Assembly (NCBI GenBank): GCA_902618025.1
Contig: CACMYY010000002.1
Location: 81,153-145,152, forward strand
Reading direction: 5' to 3'
DNA length: 64,000 nt
From: an uncultured SAR116 cluster alpha proteobacterium
GTDB lineage: Bacteria > Pseudomonadota > Alphaproteobacteria > Puniceispirillales > Marisalimonadaceae
Position 1 is the first letter of the stretch, and each line of letters begins with the position of its first letter. This document shows positions 26,151 through 38,120 of this stretch, in pieces. The translations under genes and the position numbers were made by a program. The notes below the pieces were generated by a model. The model ran no database searches. It saw nothing but the letters and a program-made list of their open reading frames with translations, and had not been told where the DNA came from.

Positions 26151-26198
26151 AATAAATAATATTTTAGTATTCTGATTAAACTTAATGGAGTTCTAAAA

Positions 26199-27602
26199 AT
26201 GAAACCCAGAACATTATTTGATAAAATTTGGGATTACCATCTTATCAGCACACAAGAAGATGGAGCATCGTTAATTTATATTGATAGACATTTAGTTCAC
26301 GAAGTAACAAGCCCACAAGCATTTGAAGGGTTAAGAATGTCTGGTAGAGTTGTAAATTCTCCTAACAGAACTTTAGCAGTAGCTGATCACAATGTCCCAA
26401 CAACAGATAGAGATGACGGAATTCAGGAGGAAGAATCTAGGATCCAAGTTGAAGCTCTAGATAAGAATGTCGAAGATTTTGGAATACCATATTTTAATAT
26501 GATGGATAAAAGACAAGGAATTGTTCACGTGATAGGGCCAGAACAAGGTTTTACCCAACCAGGTATGACAATAGTTTGTGGTGACAGCCATACCGCAACC
26601 CACGGCGCGTTTGGAGCTTTAGCGTTTGGTATTGGCACTTCAGAAGTTGAACATGTTTTGGCCACTCAAACCTTAATTCAAAAGCCAGCTAAAAATATGC
26701 TCATTAAGGTCGAAGGTGAGCTTCAACCAGGTGTGTCTCCTAAAGATTTAGTTCTTGCTATTATTGGAGAAATAGGTACTGCAGGTGGCACTGGTCATGT
26801 TATTGAATATTCAGGAAAAGCTATAGAACAACTTTCTATGGAAGGTAGGATGACAGTTTGTAATATGTCAATAGAAGCAGGCGCGAGAGCAGGAATGATA
26901 GCCCCTGACCAAGTAACATTTGATTACTTGAAAAATAAACCTATGTCTCCAAAAGGTAAAGATTGGGATTTAGCCTTAGAATGGTGGCAATCATTGCCTT
27001 CGGATGAAAATGCATTTTATGACAAAAAAATTACCATTGATGCTAATAAAATTAAACCAACCGTAACATGGGGCACTAGTCCAGAAGATGTTGTTCCAAT
27101 TGATGGATATATACCAGATCCCTTAAAGATCAAAGATGAGGATGCAAGGGCTAAGGTACAGAGATCACTAGATTATATGGGATTAGTAGGTGGTCAAAAA
27201 ATATCTGAAGTCGAAATAAATACTGTATTTATAGGTTCATGCACAAATTCCAGAATAGAAGATTTAAGGTCAGCTGCAAAAGTAATAGATGGAAAAAAAG
27301 TTAAAAAAGGTATTAGGGCTATGGTTGTTCCAGGATCTGGATTGGTGAAAAGTCAGGCTGAAGAAGAAGGTCTAAACTTATTATTCACTGAAGCTGGTTT
27401 TGAGTGGAGAGAGCCTGGTTGTTCAATGTGTTTAGCAATGAATGAAGACAAACTTCAACCTGGTGAAAGATGCGCAAGTACATCCAATCGAAATTTTGAG
27501 GGTAGACAAGGGAAAGGTGGAAGAACACATCTTGTTAGTCCAGAAATAGCTGCTGCCTCTGCAATTACAGGCAAATTAACTGATTATAACTCAATTATGT
27601 AG
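26199..27602 (+). CDS. leuC: 3-isopropylmalate dehydratase, large subunit
   Basis: 467 residues, a normal LeuC length. The [4Fe-4S] ligands are Cys 348 ([11 protein letters not shown]) and Cys 408 and 411 ([11 protein letters not shown]). [19 protein letters not shown] and [10 protein letters not shown] are aconitase-family substrate and cluster motifs. With LeuD it isomerises 2-isopropylmalate to 3-isopropylmalate in leucine synthesis. leuD, leuB and asd follow closely, forming an amino-acid biosynthesis operon directly after the ribosomal genes. Confidence 0.95.
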   Translation: MKPRTLFDKIWDYHLISTQEDGASLIYIDRHLVHEVTSPQAFEGLRMSGRVVNSPNRTLAVADHNVPTTDRDDGIQEEESRIQVEALDKNVEDFGIPYFNMMDKRQGIVHVIGPEQGFTQPGMTIVCGDSHTATHGAFGALAFGIGTSEVEHVLATQTLIQKPAKNMLIKVEGELQPGVSPKDLVLAIIGEIGTAGGTGHVIEYSGKAIEQLSMEGRMTVCNMSIEAGARAGMIAPDQVTFDYLKNKPMSPKGKDWDLALEWWQSLPSDENAFYDKKITIDANKIKPTVTWGTSPEDVVPIDGYIPDPLKIKDEDARAKVQRSLDYMGLVGGQKISEVEINTVFIGSCTNSRIEDLRSAAKVIDGKKVKKGIRAMVVPGSGLVKSQAEEEGLNLLFTEAGFEWREPGCSMCLAMNEDKLQPGERCASTSNRNFEGRQGKGGRTHLVSPEIAAASAITGKLTDYNSIM

Positions 27603-27618
27603 CTTTAAAGGTTTAATT

Positions 27619-28224
27619 ATGGAAAAATTTAAAAATATAAAAGGTATAGCTGCTCCATTCAATTTTATAAATGTAGATACAGACAAAATAATTCCTAAAC
27701 AATTTTTAAAGACAATTAAAAGAACAGGGTTAGGTAAACATCTCTTTGATGAGATGAGATTTAATGATGATGGTTCTGAAAAAGAAGAGTTTGTCTTAAA
27801 TAAAAAGCCATATAGAAACAGTAATATTCTTGTTGCAGGTGATAACTTTGGATGTGGTTCAAGTAGAGAACATGCGCCCTGGGCTTTGTCTGATTTTGGA
27901 ATAAAATGTATTATTTCAACATCGTTCGCGGATATCTTTTATAATAATTCTTTTAAAAATGGTCTTTTACCTATTAAAGTTTCATCTGACGAAAGAGATG
28001 CTTTATTGGCTGATTCTAAAGATATGGAAAATCCTGAACTAGAAATTGATCTTCCATCTCAGGAAATTAGAAGACCTAATGGAGCAGTTATTAAATTTGA
28101 AATCGACCCTTTTAGAAAAAAATGCTTACTTGAAGGACTAGATGATATAGGTATTACGATGCAACAATCTCGTGATATTAAAGAATTTGAAACCACAATG
28201 TCTAATGAAAGACCCTGGTTATAA
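27619..28224 (+). CDS. leuD: 3-isopropylmalate dehydratase, small subunit
   Basis: 201 residues, the usual swivel-domain size. [18 protein letters not shown] near the start and [17 protein letters not shown] around 73-90 are the classic motifs. It completes the LeuCD isomerase with the neighbouring leuC. It starts 16 bases after leuC and ends 20 bases before leuB. Confidence 0.95.
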   Translation: MEKFKNIKGIAAPFNFINVDTDKIIPKQFLKTIKRTGLGKHLFDEMRFNDDGSEKEEFVLNKKPYRNSNILVAGDNFGCGSSREHAPWALSDFGIKCIISTSFADIFYNNSFKNGLLPIKVSSDERDALLADSKDMENPELEIDLPSQEIRRPNGAVIKFEIDPFRKKCLLEGLDDIGITMQQSRDIKEFETTMSNERPWL

Positions 28225-28244
28225 TTTAAAAGTGAGTTTATAAA

Positions 28245-29360
28245 ATGTCATCTAATCGTACGTTAATGGTTCTTCCTGGAGATGGTGTTGGGCCAGAGGT
28301 TGTTAAAGAAACTTTAAGAGTTGTTGATTGGTTTGCAAAAAATAAAAACATAAGTTTTAACATCAAAGAAGGTTTGGTAGGAGGTGCTTCTTTTGATAAA
28401 TATGGCACGCCTCTCTCAGACGAAACCTTATCAGATGCAATTGATGCTGATGCAATTTTATTTGGTGCCGTAGGAAGCCCAAAGTATGATGGAGTTGAAT
28501 TTGAGAAGAGACCTGAAAATGGTCTTCTGAGATTAAGAAAAGAAATGGATTTGTTTGCTAATCTAAGGCCTGCCATGGTGTTTCCGGCTCTTGTTGATGC
28601 TTCTTCCATTAAACCTGATATTATCTCAGGCCTAGACATTTTGATTTTAAGAGAGTTAACAGGAGGTATTTATTTTGCAGAACCTCGCGGAATAGAAGAA
28701 ATTAATACTCAAATAAAAAAAGGTTATGACACCAATCTTTATACTACCCCAGAGATCGAAAGGATTGGCAGAGTTGCCTTCGATATGGCAAGAGCCAGAA
28801 ATGGGAAAGTTACTTCTGTAGAAAAAGCTAATGTAATGATGTCAGGTGTTTTGTGGAGAGAGGTGATAACTAATCTTCATAAAAAAGAAGGCTCAGAAAT
28901 ATTAATTAACCATATGTATGCTGATAATTGCGCAATGCAATTAGTAAGAGATCCTAAGCAATTTGATGTTATTGTTACAGATAATTTATTTGGAGATATT
29001 TTATCGGACTGCGCAGCTATGTTAACAGGTTCACTTGGAATGCTTCCTTCTGCCAGTTTAGGATCTGTAGACAAAAATACTGGAAGGAGACATGCTATGT
29101 ATGAGCCAGTTCACGGATCAGCTCCAGATATAGCTGGAAAAGAGTTAGCAAATCCATTGGCAGAACTTTTAAGTTTGTCAATGTTATTTCGCTATTCATT
29201 TGAAATGAAAGAAGAGGCAGATTTAATTGATGAGGCTGTTTCAAAAGCTTTAGATGTTGGACCAAGAACGCAAGACATAATGGCTTCAGGAAGAGTCATG
29301 GTTGGTACTAAAGGAATGATGGATTCAGTTATCAACATGTTAGAGGAATTAACAAAATAA
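28245..29360 (+). CDS. leuB: 3-isopropylmalate dehydrogenase
   Basis: 371 residues. The N terminus is LMVLPGDGVGPEV. Substrate-binding arginines lie in ENGLLRLRKEMDLFANLRP, LRELTGGIYF follows, and the metal-binding site is TDNLFGDILSD. EPVHGSAPDIAGKELANPLA is the NAD-binding signature. It oxidatively decarboxylates 3-isopropylmalate. Its TAA at 29358-29360 is followed directly by the asd ATG, indicating coupled translation. Confidence 0.96.
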   Translation: MSSNRTLMVLPGDGVGPEVVKETLRVVDWFAKNKNISFNIKEGLVGGASFDKYGTPLSDETLSDAIDADAILFGAVGSPKYDGVEFEKRPENGLLRLRKEMDLFANLRPAMVFPALVDASSIKPDIISGLDILILRELTGGIYFAEPRGIEEINTQIKKGYDTNLYTTPEIERIGRVAFDMARARNGKVTSVEKANVMMSGVLWREVITNLHKKEGSEILINHMYADNCAMQLVRDPKQFDVIVTDNLFGDILSDCAAMLTGSLGMLPSASLGSVDKNTGRRHAMYEPVHGSAPDIAGKELANPLAELLSLSMLFRYSFEMKEEADLIDEAVSKALDVGPRTQDIMASGRVMVGTKGMMDSVINMLEELTK

Positions 29361-30389
29361 ATGTCTTATAATATTGCTGTTGTTGGTGCTACAGGTGCCG
29401 TTGGTAGAGAAATGCTTCAAACTTTGTTTGAAAGAAAATTTCCGGTAAAAAATATATTTGCTCTTGCTTCAAGATCCTCTGTTGGTAAGGAGGTATCTTT
29501 TGGTGACAACAAAATACTAAAAGTTAGTTCCGTTGATGATTTTAACTTTGAAAAAGCAGATATAGCTCTTTTTTCAGCTGGTTCAGATATAGCAAAAAAA
29601 TTTGGTCCAAAGGCGGGAGTTAAGGGTTGTATTGTTATTGACAATTCTTCTTGCTTTAGGATGGATAATAAAGTTCCTTTAATTGTTCCTGAAGTTAATC
29701 CTGAAGCTATAAATGGTTTTAAAAATAAAAATATAATTGCAAATCCTAATTGTTCAACTATACAGCTAGTTGTCGCTTTAAATCCAATACATAAAAAATA
29801 TGAAATATCAAGAGTTGTTGTTTCAACTTATCAAGCTGTTTCAGGAGCTGGAAAACCAGCTATGGATGAACTATTTAACCAAACAAAAGGTATATTTGTT
29901 CACGATCAAGCTAAACCAGAACAGTTTACTAAAAAAATAGCATTTAACGTTATCCCTCATATTGATGTTTTTATGGATGATGGGTTTACGAAAGAAGAGT
30001 GGAAAATGAGGGTCGAGACAAAAAAAATATTAGATCCTAATATTGATTTGGTTGCTCATTGCGTAAGAGTTCCAGTATTTATTGGTCATAGCGAAGCGGT
30101 TTTTATTGAATGCAAAAAAAATATTGATGAAAAAAATGTCAGAAGTTTATTAAGAGATGCTAATGGTTTAACGGTGGTTGATCATAGAGCAGATGAAGGA
30201 TACGTAACTCCAGAAGAAGTGGCTGGTGAAGACGATATTTATATTAGTAGAATTAGAAAAGATCCTTCAGTGAAAAATGGTATTGCTTTTTGGTGTGTTG
30301 GAGATAATTTAAGAAAAGGTGCAGCATTAAATACTGTCCAGATAGCTGAATTGTTGGTAAGTAAAAAAATTAAAGGAGTTCCACTTTAA
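29361..30389 (+). CDS. asd: Aspartate-semialdehyde dehydrogenase
   Basis: 342 residues. The NADP-binding motif is VVGATGAVGREML (about 6-18). The catalytic Cys is 131 in ANPNCSTIQLV. The GHSEAVFIE segment carries the active-site His. It reduces aspartyl phosphate to the semialdehyde, at the branch to lysine/DAP, threonine and methionine. Placement after leuB with zero gap is seen in several proteobacteria. dapF in the same block belongs to the same overall pathway. Confidence 0.95.
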   Translation: MSYNIAVVGATGAVGREMLQTLFERKFPVKNIFALASRSSVGKEVSFGDNKILKVSSVDDFNFEKADIALFSAGSDIAKKFGPKAGVKGCIVIDNSSCFRMDNKVPLIVPEVNPEAINGFKNKNIIANPNCSTIQLVVALNPIHKKYEISRVVVSTYQAVSGAGKPAMDELFNQTKGIFVHDQAKPEQFTKKIAFNVIPHIDVFMDDGFTKEEWKMRVETKKILDPNIDLVAHCVRVPVFIGHSEAVFIECKKNIDEKNVRSLLRDANGLTVVDHRADEGYVTPEEVAGEDDIYISRIRKDPSVKNGIAFWCVGDNLRKGAALNTVQIAELLVSKKIKGVPL

Positions 30390-30423
30390 TGCTTAAAATT
30401 ATTAAAATTTCTAAATAATTATT

Positions 30424-31353
30424 ATGGAATTCATCTGGATTTTTGCCGCAATATTTGCTGCAGCCTGTCAAACTGCCCGTTCCGCATTTCAAAAAAATAT
30501 GATCTCTAAATTAGGAGATTATGGAGCTGCTTACATTAGATTTTGTTATGCTTTACCTTTTACTTCACTTATTTGGCTAATTTGGATAAGTATTCCTGGA
30601 AATAATATACCTGACCTTTCTTTATATTCGCTATTTTTATGTCTATTGGGATCAATTTTTCAAGTTTTATTTACATACGTTCTTATGAAAGTTTTTGCAC
30701 ATAAAAACTTTGCTACAGGAATAGCTTTTTCTAAAACAGAAGTAATTCTTATTGCTTTTTTAGAGATCATAATTCTAAGCGTAACTTTTTCTATTTCTAT
30801 AATGTTAGGCATAATACTAGGTGTTATTTCTGTATTATTTTTATCTTATGCTAGAAAAGCAGACAGTATTTTAAAAACAATTAAGCTTTTAATTAATTCA
30901 ATTTTATCTGTAGGTACTCTTGTTGGTCTTTTGTCCGGATTACTTTTAGCTGGGTCTGTAGTTACATTTAGAATGTCTATTATATCAGTAGATGGTCCCC
31001 TTTTAGATAAATCACTTTTTATTTCATTTATAGCAATTGTTTTTCAAACTATATTGGTAGGCCTGTATCTTGTAATAAGTAAAAGAGATCAATTTTTAGC
31101 TGTTATTAAATATTGGAAACCTAGTTTGCCAGCGGGCTTATCTGGGACAGGAGCCACATTTGGCTGGTTTGTAGCATTTGGCTTAACTACAGCGGCTGAA
31201 GTTAGGGCAGTTGGGCAAATAGAATTAATTTTTTCAATTCTAATTTCTGTTATTTTTTTCAAGGAAAAGATTAAGATTACAGAACTTACTGGTATTATTT
31301 TACTTGGTTTATCAATTTTAATAATTATTTTCGAAGAAAATTTAAATTTTTGA
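30424..31353 (+). CDS. DMT-superfamily (EamA-type) transporter
   Basis: 309 residues with about ten hydrophobic segments in two similar halves, the EamA arrangement. It begins FIWIFAAIFAAACQTARSAFQKN and has the second-half pattern GLSGTGATFGWFVAFGLTTAAEVRAVGQIELIF, the part that is best conserved in the family. The substrate is unknown; relatives move amino acids, nucleotides or other metabolites. It lies between asd and sdhC on the same strand but with slightly larger gaps, so it may or may not be part of either operon. Confidence 0.8.
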   Translation: MEFIWIFAAIFAAACQTARSAFQKNMISKLGDYGAAYIRFCYALPFTSLIWLIWISIPGNNIPDLSLYSLFLCLLGSIFQVLFTYVLMKVFAHKNFATGIAFSKTEVILIAFLEIIILSVTFSISIMLGIILGVISVLFLSYARKADSILKTIKLLINSILSVGTLVGLLSGLLLAGSVVTFRMSIISVDGPLLDKSLFISFIAIVFQTILVGLYLVISKRDQFLAVIKYWKPSLPAGLSGTGATFGWFVAFGLTTAAEVRAVGQIELIFSILISVIFFKEKIKITELTGIILLGLSILIIIFEENLNF

Positions 31354-31415
31354 ATTTTGGATTTGAATTATTTATTTAGTTCATTTATTTAATTAATCAA
31401 ACAATTGAGATTAAT

Positions 31416-31802
31416 ATGAGTAGACAAAGACCACTTTCACCACATCTTCAAATATACAAACCACAAATAACTTCTATATTGTCTATTCTTCATAGAGGAA
31501 CGGGTATAGCATTATCAATAGGAAGTATAATTTTAGTGTCATGGATTGTAGCACTTACCTTAGGTGAAGACACTTATTTAATGTATTCAAATCTAATAAA
31601 TAACTGGTTTGGTAAATTAATAATTTTTGGTTTTACTTTTGCTTTATTTTATCATTTAAGTAATGGTATTCGTCATTTATTTTGGGATGCTGGTTATGGA
31701 TATGATTTAAAACATGCCTATATTTCAGGCGTAGCTGTAATAATTTCCTCGTTATTATTGACTTCTATGACATGGTTAATAGTCTATCTCAAAGTTGTTT
31801 AA
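31416..31802 (+). CDS. sdhC: Succinate dehydrogenase cytochrome b556 subunit
   Basis: 128 residues with three membrane helices. RPLSPHLQIYKPQITSIL and the HRGTGIAL motif are typical SdhC; the His of FALFYHLSNGIRHLFWD is a likely heme b ligand. It anchors SdhAB to the membrane and helps form the ubiquinone site. First gene of sdhCDAB. Confidence 0.93.
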   Translation: MSRQRPLSPHLQIYKPQITSILSILHRGTGIALSIGSIILVSWIVALTLGEDTYLMYSNLINNWFGKLIIFGFTFALFYHLSNGIRHLFWDAGYGYDLKHAYISGVAVIISSLLLTSMTWLIVYLKVV

Positions 31803-31816
31803 AGAAAGTAATTAAA

Positions 31817-32155
31817 ATGCAATCTAAATCTAACGGTGTAGTTCATTGGAAGTTACAAAGAATTTCAGCAATTGCAATGATACCCCTTGTAATTTGGTTT
31901 GTATCATCGCTTGTTTTTAGCTTAACAAACACCTACGACCAATCAGTTTCTTGGTTGCAAAGCCCATTAAACGCAACAGGATTGGTGCTTTTATTTGGTA
32001 CTTTATACTTTCATGCTGCTTCAGGATTACAGGTTGTTATTGAAGATTATGTGCATAATGAGGGGTTGAAAATTATGTCTTTAATACTTATAAGACTATT
32101 ATCTGTACTCCTAGGTGTTTTATCAATCCTTTGCGTTTTGAAAATTTATTTATAA
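31817..32155 (+). CDS. sdhD: Succinate dehydrogenase membrane anchor subunit
   Basis: 112 residues if started at ATG 31817. A longer in-frame start at 31772 overlaps sdhC and lacks support. Three hydrophobic helices are present, with VHWKLQRISAIAMIPLVIWF near the N terminus and TLYFHAASGLQVVIEDYV holding the likely heme-ligand His. It completes the membrane anchor with SdhC. The sdhD family is poorly conserved, so position between sdhC and sdhA is a main argument. Confidence 0.88.
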   Translation: MQSKSNGVVHWKLQRISAIAMIPLVIWFVSSLVFSLTNTYDQSVSWLQSPLNATGLVLLFGTLYFHAASGLQVVIEDYVHNEGLKIMSLILIRLLSVLLGVLSILCVLKIYL

Positions 32156-32170
32156 TTAGAAAGTTATTTT

Positions 32171-33961
32171 ATGTCTGAATATGAAATTGTAGATCATGAA
32201 CATGATGTCGTTGTTGTTGGTGCTGGAGGTGCTGGACTAAGAGCAACTTTGGGTATGGTATCTGGTGGCTTAAAAACTGCTTGTATTACAAAAGTTTTTC
32301 CAACAAGAAGTCACACTGTTGCTGCTCAAGGTGGGATTGGGGCAGCGTTAAACAATATGGGTGAAAATGATAGTTGGCAGTTTCATATGTATGATACAGT
32401 AAAAGGGTCTGACTGGCTTGGAGACCAAGATGCTATTGAATATATGTGTAAAGAAGCTATCCCGTCTGTAACTGAGTTAGAGAATTTTGGAGTTCCGTTT
32501 TCTAGAACTGAAGATGGTGAGGTATATCAAAGACCATTTGGTGGCCATACTTTAGATTATGGCAAGAAAATGGCAAGAAGAGCCTGTGCAGCTGCAGATA
32601 GGACTGGGCATGCAATTTTACACACTCTCTACCAACAGTGTCTAAAATATCAAGCTGAGTTTTTCGTAGAGTACATTGCGCTTGATCTTCTTATGGATGA
32701 TAATGGTAAGTGTGTTGGTGTACTAGCTTTATGTATGGATGACGGTAAAATTCATAGATTTAGAGGACATCAAACAGTTCTCGCTACTGGTGGTTATGGT
32801 AGAGTATATTTTTCTTGTACTTCTGCTCATACTTGTACAGGTGATGGAAATGCAATGGTTTTGCGAGCAGGCCTGCCTCTTCAAGATATGGAATTTGTTC
32901 AATTTCATCCAACAGGTGTTTATGGTGCAGGTGTTCTTATAACAGAAGGATCAAGAGGCGAAGGTGGTTATCTCACAAACTCTGAAGGTGAACGGTTTAT
33001 GGAAAGATACGCCCCTACTGCAAAAGATCTTGCCAGTAGAGATGTAGTATCACGATCTATGACTATTGAAATTAATGAAGGTAGAGGTGTTGGTCCTAAT
33101 AGAGATCATATTTTTATGCATTTAGAACATATTGATCCAGCCACATTACAGATGAGGTTGCCAGGGATCAGTGAAACTGCTAAAATTTTCTGTGGTGTTG
33201 ATGTTACTAAAGAACCAATTCCAGTTTTACCAACAGTTCATTATAATATGGGTGGAATTCCGACTAATTATAACGGTGAAGTTGTAACAAGAAGAGGGGA
33301 TGACCAAGATGCAGTTGTCTCAGGACTAATGGCTATTGGAGAGGCAGCATGTGTGTCTGTACATGGAGCTAATAGATTAGGAACCAACTCATTATTAGAC
33401 ATTGTCGTTTTTGGGCGTGCCGCTGCACAAAGAGCTCTAAAAACTGTTGAAAAAGGAAGTGCTCATGCGCCTTTACCCAATAGAGTAACAGATAAAATTT
33501 TAGCGAGACTTGATAAAGTAAGACATGCAAATGGAGATGTTTCTGTAGGTGAAGTTAGAAACTCAATGCAAAATGCAATGCAAAAACATGCAGCAGTTTT
33601 TAGATCAAATACTTCAATGAAGGAAGGTGTCCAAAAAGTTGATACTATCTCAAAAGGTATGGATAGTATTGGTATTAAAGATAGATCAATGATTTTTAAT
33701 ACTGACTTGGTTGAAGCACTCGAATTAGAAAACTTAATGCAACAAGCAATTATTACTATGAAGTCAGCAGACCAAAGAAAAGAATCGCGTGGTGCACATT
33801 CGCACGAAGACTATCCTGAAAGAGATGATAAGAATTGGATGAAACATACAATAATGTGGCTTGATGAAAAAAACAAAACTAAGCTAGACTATAGAGACGT
33901 CCACCTAAACACATTAACAAACGAAGTGGCATCAATACCTCCAGCCGCAAGAGTTTACTAA
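32171..33961 (+). CDS. sdhA: Succinate dehydrogenase flavoprotein subunit
   Basis: 596 residues, standard length. The FAD dinucleotide motif is [32 protein letters not shown] carries the covalent-FAD His, and [21 protein letters not shown] and the [11 protein letters not shown] active-site Arg region follow. It oxidises succinate to fumarate at the cytoplasmic side of the membrane. Fifteen bases after sdhD and 16 before sdhB. Confidence 0.97.
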   Translation: MSEYEIVDHEHDVVVVGAGGAGLRATLGMVSGGLKTACITKVFPTRSHTVAAQGGIGAALNNMGENDSWQFHMYDTVKGSDWLGDQDAIEYMCKEAIPSVTELENFGVPFSRTEDGEVYQRPFGGHTLDYGKKMARRACAAADRTGHAILHTLYQQCLKYQAEFFVEYIALDLLMDDNGKCVGVLALCMDDGKIHRFRGHQTVLATGGYGRVYFSCTSAHTCTGDGNAMVLRAGLPLQDMEFVQFHPTGVYGAGVLITEGSRGEGGYLTNSEGERFMERYAPTAKDLASRDVVSRSMTIEINEGRGVGPNRDHIFMHLEHIDPATLQMRLPGISETAKIFCGVDVTKEPIPVLPTVHYNMGGIPTNYNGEVVTRRGDDQDAVVSGLMAIGEAACVSVHGANRLGTNSLLDIVVFGRAAAQRALKTVEKGSAHAPLPNRVTDKILARLDKVRHANGDVSVGEVRNSMQNAMQKHAAVFRSNTSMKEGVQKVDTISKGMDSIGIKDRSMIFNTDLVEALELENLMQQAIITMKSADQRKESRGAHSHEDYPERDDKNWMKHTIMWLDEKNKTKLDYRDVHLNTLTNEVASIPPAARVY

Positions 33962-33977
33962 TTAAGAGGAGAATTTT

Positions 33978-34757
33978 GTGGCTGAATTTGCCTTACCGAA
34001 GCATTCTAAAATTGTTAAAGGTATTGACTACCCAATAAAAAGTGATGCTGAAAATACAAAAAAAATTAATGTATATAGATGGTCACCAGATGATGATGAA
34101 AATCCAAGAATTGACAGTTATACTATTGATTTAGACCAATGTGGTCCTATGGTTTTAGATGCCTTAATAAAAATAAAACAGGAAATAGACTCAAGTTTAA
34201 CTTTTAGAAGGTCTTGTAGAGAAGGAATTTGTGGTTCTTGCTCTATGAATATTGATGGCACAAACACGCTTGCATGTTTAAAGTCAATTGACGATGTTAA
34301 AGGTGACATAAATATATATCCTTTACCACATATGGAAGTTATTAAGGATTTAGTACCAGACCTATCTAAAGCTTATGAACAATTAACATCAGTCAAACCT
34401 TGGTTACAAAGTAAATCTGAACCAGAAAAGGGTAAATCTAGAAAACAATCACCGACAGAACGTGAAAAAATTGATGGGTTGTGGGAATGCGTTCTTTGTT
34501 TTTCGTGTTCAACATCTTGTCCTTCTTATTGGTGGAATGGGGACAAATATTTAGGTCCGGCTGTTTTGTTGCAAGCATATAGATGGATTGCTGATAGTAG
34601 AGACGAAAACACTGATCAAAGATTGGAAGAGTTAGAGGACTCCTTCAAACTATATCGTTGCCACACAATAATGAATTGTACTAAAACTTGTCCAAAAGGA
34701 CTAAATCCTGCTAAAGCCATAGGCGAAATTAAAAAACTTCAACTTGAAAGAAAATAA
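33978..34757 (+). CDS. sdhB: Succinate dehydrogenase iron-sulfur subunit
   Basis: 259 residues from GTG 33978, preceded by AGAGGAG. Three cluster motifs are intact: [2Fe-2S] in [13 protein letters not shown] with NTLAC, [4Fe-4S] in [17 protein letters not shown] and [3Fe-4S] in [15 protein letters not shown]. It relays electrons from SdhA to the quinone site. The last gene of sdhCDAB, followed after 29 bases by zapE. Confidence 0.97.
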   Translation: MAEFALPKHSKIVKGIDYPIKSDAENTKKINVYRWSPDDDENPRIDSYTIDLDQCGPMVLDALIKIKQEIDSSLTFRRSCREGICGSCSMNIDGTNTLACLKSIDDVKGDINIYPLPHMEVIKDLVPDLSKAYEQLTSVKPWLQSKSEPEKGKSRKQSPTEREKIDGLWECVLCFSCSTSCPSYWWNGDKYLGPAVLLQAYRWIADSRDENTDQRLEELEDSFKLYRCHTIMNCTKTCPKGLNPAKAIGEIKKLQLERK

Positions 34758-34786
34758 TTTTAAAGATTAATAGTGCGGTTAATGAT

Positions 34787-35857
34787 TTGGCAACAAAAGA
34801 AGAAAAGTCACTTTGTTTAATAGCCTCGGATAAATCAATAACTTTTGACGAGGGACAAATTTATGTTTCTAAATATCTTGATACTTTACTTGCCAAAATA
34901 AACAATTTCAAAAAAGATAATATCTTATATAAATTTTTTTCTAAAAAAAAATCTAAAGAAATAATAGGCATCTATCTTTATGGTGGTGTAGGTAGAGGTA
35001 AATCAATGATGATGGACTTATTTTTCCATCAAGTCCAAATAAAAGATAAAAGACGTTTACATTTTCATGATTTTATGAAAGAAGTTCACCAAAGAATACT
35101 TGTAAAAAGAAAAATTGAAAAAAATAAGGATACAGTACTTTTAGTTGGACAAGATCTTGCTAAAAACGCAAAATTATTGTGCTTTGATGAAATGGAAGTT
35201 AAAGATATTGCTGATGCAATGATTTTGTCCAGATTATTCGAAGTTATGTTTGAACAGGGTACAATCTTGGTTACAACATCAAACCAACCTCCTGATGGAT
35301 TATATAAAGATGGATTGCATAGAGATAGAATTTTACCATTTATAAAAAATTTAAAACTAAAAACTGACGTTGTTAAAATCCCAGAAGGTGAAGATTGGAG
35401 AAAAAGATCTCTTAGTGGACAAAAATATTGGTTAAATCCTGATAATAAAAAAAACAAGGAAAAAATTAATGAAATTTTTAAAACTTTATCCATAGGTTTT
35501 GAAATAGTGTCTGAAAATCTTGAGGTCTCTGGAAGACAAATAAATATTCCAGAAGTTGCAGCAGGTGTTGCCAGAATCAGTTTTGATGATTTATGTAACA
35601 AACCCTTAGCTGCTCCTGATTATATTGAAATAGCTTTGAGATATAAAGGTATTATTATTGATAACATTCCACATTTAAACGATAGCCTTCGTAATGAAAC
35701 CCGAAGATTTATTTGGTTAATAGATGCTCTTTATGACAAAGAATGTTTCCTTATCGCAACAGCTCATGCAGATCTTCATGATATATATACAGGCGAACAT
35801 TGGAAGTTTGAGTTTCAAAGAACGATATCAAGAATTACTGAAATGTCACAAATTTAA
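34787..35857 (+). CDS. zapE: AFG1/ZapE-family cell-division ATPase
   Basis: 356 residues from TTG 34787, a tentative start. Walker A is YGGVGRGKSMMMD (Lys 72), followed by RLHFHDFM, and Walker B is LLCFDEMEVKD. TTSNQPPDGLYKDGLHRDRILPF and RRFIWLIDALYD are AFG1 hallmarks. ZapE is an ATPase that destabilises FtsZ polymers; the mitochondrial homologue AFG1 handles respiratory complex subunits. Its location between sdhB and mdh is common in alphaproteobacteria and fits the respiratory link by inference. Confidence 0.88.
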   Translation: MATKEEKSLCLIASDKSITFDEGQIYVSKYLDTLLAKINNFKKDNILYKFFSKKKSKEIIGIYLYGGVGRGKSMMMDLFFHQVQIKDKRRLHFHDFMKEVHQRILVKRKIEKNKDTVLLVGQDLAKNAKLLCFDEMEVKDIADAMILSRLFEVMFEQGTILVTTSNQPPDGLYKDGLHRDRILPFIKNLKLKTDVVKIPEGEDWRKRSLSGQKYWLNPDNKKNKEKINEIFKTLSIGFEIVSENLEVSGRQINIPEVAAGVARISFDDLCNKPLAAPDYIEIALRYKGIIIDNIPHLNDSLRNETRRFIWLIDALYDKECFLIATAHADLHDIYTGEHWKFEFQRTISRITEMSQI

Positions 35858-35881
35858 TACTTAATAACTTTTATTCTAACC

Positions 35882-35910
35882 TTGATACACTTTGAAAAAA
35901 AGTCTAAAAG
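35882..35910 (+). promoter_or_regulatory. Candidate sigma70 promoter upstream of mdh
   Basis: TTGATA (35882-35887) and TAAAAG (35905-35910) are 17 bases apart, 62 bases before the mdh ATG. The gap in front of mdh is one of the longer ones in this block, which supports a separate start. The -10 match is weak in a very AT-rich background. Confidence 0.25.
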
Positions 35911-35962
35911 ATTAAACAAAAATATAGATTTAAATTAATAAATTAACCCAATTAAATAATAG

Positions 35963-36925
<963 letters not shown>

Positions 36926-36949
36926 GCTCAGTTTAGAAAGGTAAAAGTT

Positions 36950-38116
36950 TTGGATATTCATGAACATCAAGCCAAAGAGTTATTAAGACAATATGATATT
37001 CCTACGCCCTCTGGATACGTTGCATTCACAATTGACGAAGCTATAAACGCAGCAAAAAAACTACCAGGGCCAATTTTTGTTGTTAAAGCTCAAATACACG
37101 CCGGTGGAAGGGGAAAAGCTGGTGGCGTAAAAGTTGTAAAAAATTTAGATGAAGTAAAAAATTCAGCTGACGCAATATTGGGAAAAAAATTAATCACCCA
37201 TCAAACAGGTTCCGAAGGAAAATTAGTTCAAAGGCTTTACATTGAAGATGGATGCAACATAAAAGCTGAATATTACTTTTCAATGGTTGTAGATCGAGTA
37301 ACTAGTAGAGTATCAATAATATCCTCTACTGAGGGTGGCATGGACATTGAAAAAGTAGCCAAAGAAACTCCTGAAAAAATCTTATCCTTCAACATAGATC
37401 CAACAATTGGCTTTCAACCCTTTCACTCAAGATTAATTGCTAATGAACTTAAATTAAAAGATTCTAGTTTTAAACAAGCAGGTAAATTTTTTAATCAACT
37501 GTATAAACTCTTTATTGAAAAAGATGCTAGTTTATTAGAAATTAACCCTCTTGTATTAACTTCTGAAAATAGCCTAATCGCTCTAGATGCAAAGATGTCT
37601 TTTGACAATAATGCCTTATTCAAACACCCTGATATATTGTCACTAAGAGACGAAACTGAAGAAGATCCTGCTGAAATATTAGCTAGCAAATTTGATTTAG
37701 CTTATATAAAACTTGATGGAACAATAGGCTGTTTAGTCAATGGTGCTGGTCTTGCCATGGCTACAATGGATATTATTAAACTTAAAGGAGCCTCCCCGGC
37801 AAACTTTTTAGATGTTGGAGGAAGTGCTACTAAGGAAAAAGTTACTGAAGCTTTTAAAATTATTTTATCTGATGCAGCTGTAGAAGGTATTTTGGTAAAC
37901 ATTTTTGGAGGGATTATGCGCTGTGATATTATTGCCAGTGGAGTAGTTGCAGCAGCGAAAACACTCTCATTATCGAAACCTTTGGTTGTAAGATTAGCTG
38001 GTACAAATGTAGAAGAAGGAAAAAAAATTCTTAGAGATTCTGGATTAAAAATAATACCTGCTGACGACTTAGATGATGCGGCAATGAAAATTGTAAGTGC
38101 TGTTAAAGGAGATTAA
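36950..38116 (+). CDS. sucC: Succinyl-CoA synthetase beta subunit
   Basis: 388 residues from TTG 36950 ([17 protein letters not shown], the normal N terminus). ATP-grasp features include [19 protein letters not shown], and the C-terminal CoA-ligase-like domain has [16 protein letters not shown] and [11 protein letters not shown]. With SucD it makes ATP or GTP from succinyl-CoA. A length of 388 residues is exactly usual. Upstream AGAAAGG supports the TTG start. Confidence 0.95.
   Translation: MDIHEHQAKELLRQYDIPTPSGYVAFTIDEAINAAKKLPGPIFVVKAQIHAGGRGKAGGVKVVKNLDEVKNSADAILGKKLITHQTGSEGKLVQRLYIEDGCNIKAEYYFSMVVDRVTSRVSIISSTEGGMDIEKVAKETPEKILSFNIDPTIGFQPFHSRLIANELKLKDSSFKQAGKFFNQLYKLFIEKDASLLEINPLVLTSENSLIALDAKMSFDNNALFKHPDILSLRDETEEDPAEILASKFDLAYIKLDGTIGCLVNGAGLAMATMDIIKLKGASPANFLDVGGSATKEKVTEAFKIILSDAAVEGILVNIFGGIMRCDIIASGVVAAAKTLSLSKPLVVRLAGTNVEEGKKILRDSGLKIIPADDLDDAAMKIVSAVKGD
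38105..38111 (+). promoter_or_regulatory. Ribosome binding site deciding the sucD start
   Basis: AAAGGAG lies nine bases before ATG 38121 and inside the last codons of sucC. A frame extended to ATG 38097 would add eight residues (MLLKEINH) that overlap sucC out of frame and lack family conservation, so 38121 is the start. Confidence 0.6.
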
Positions 38117-38120
38117 TCAT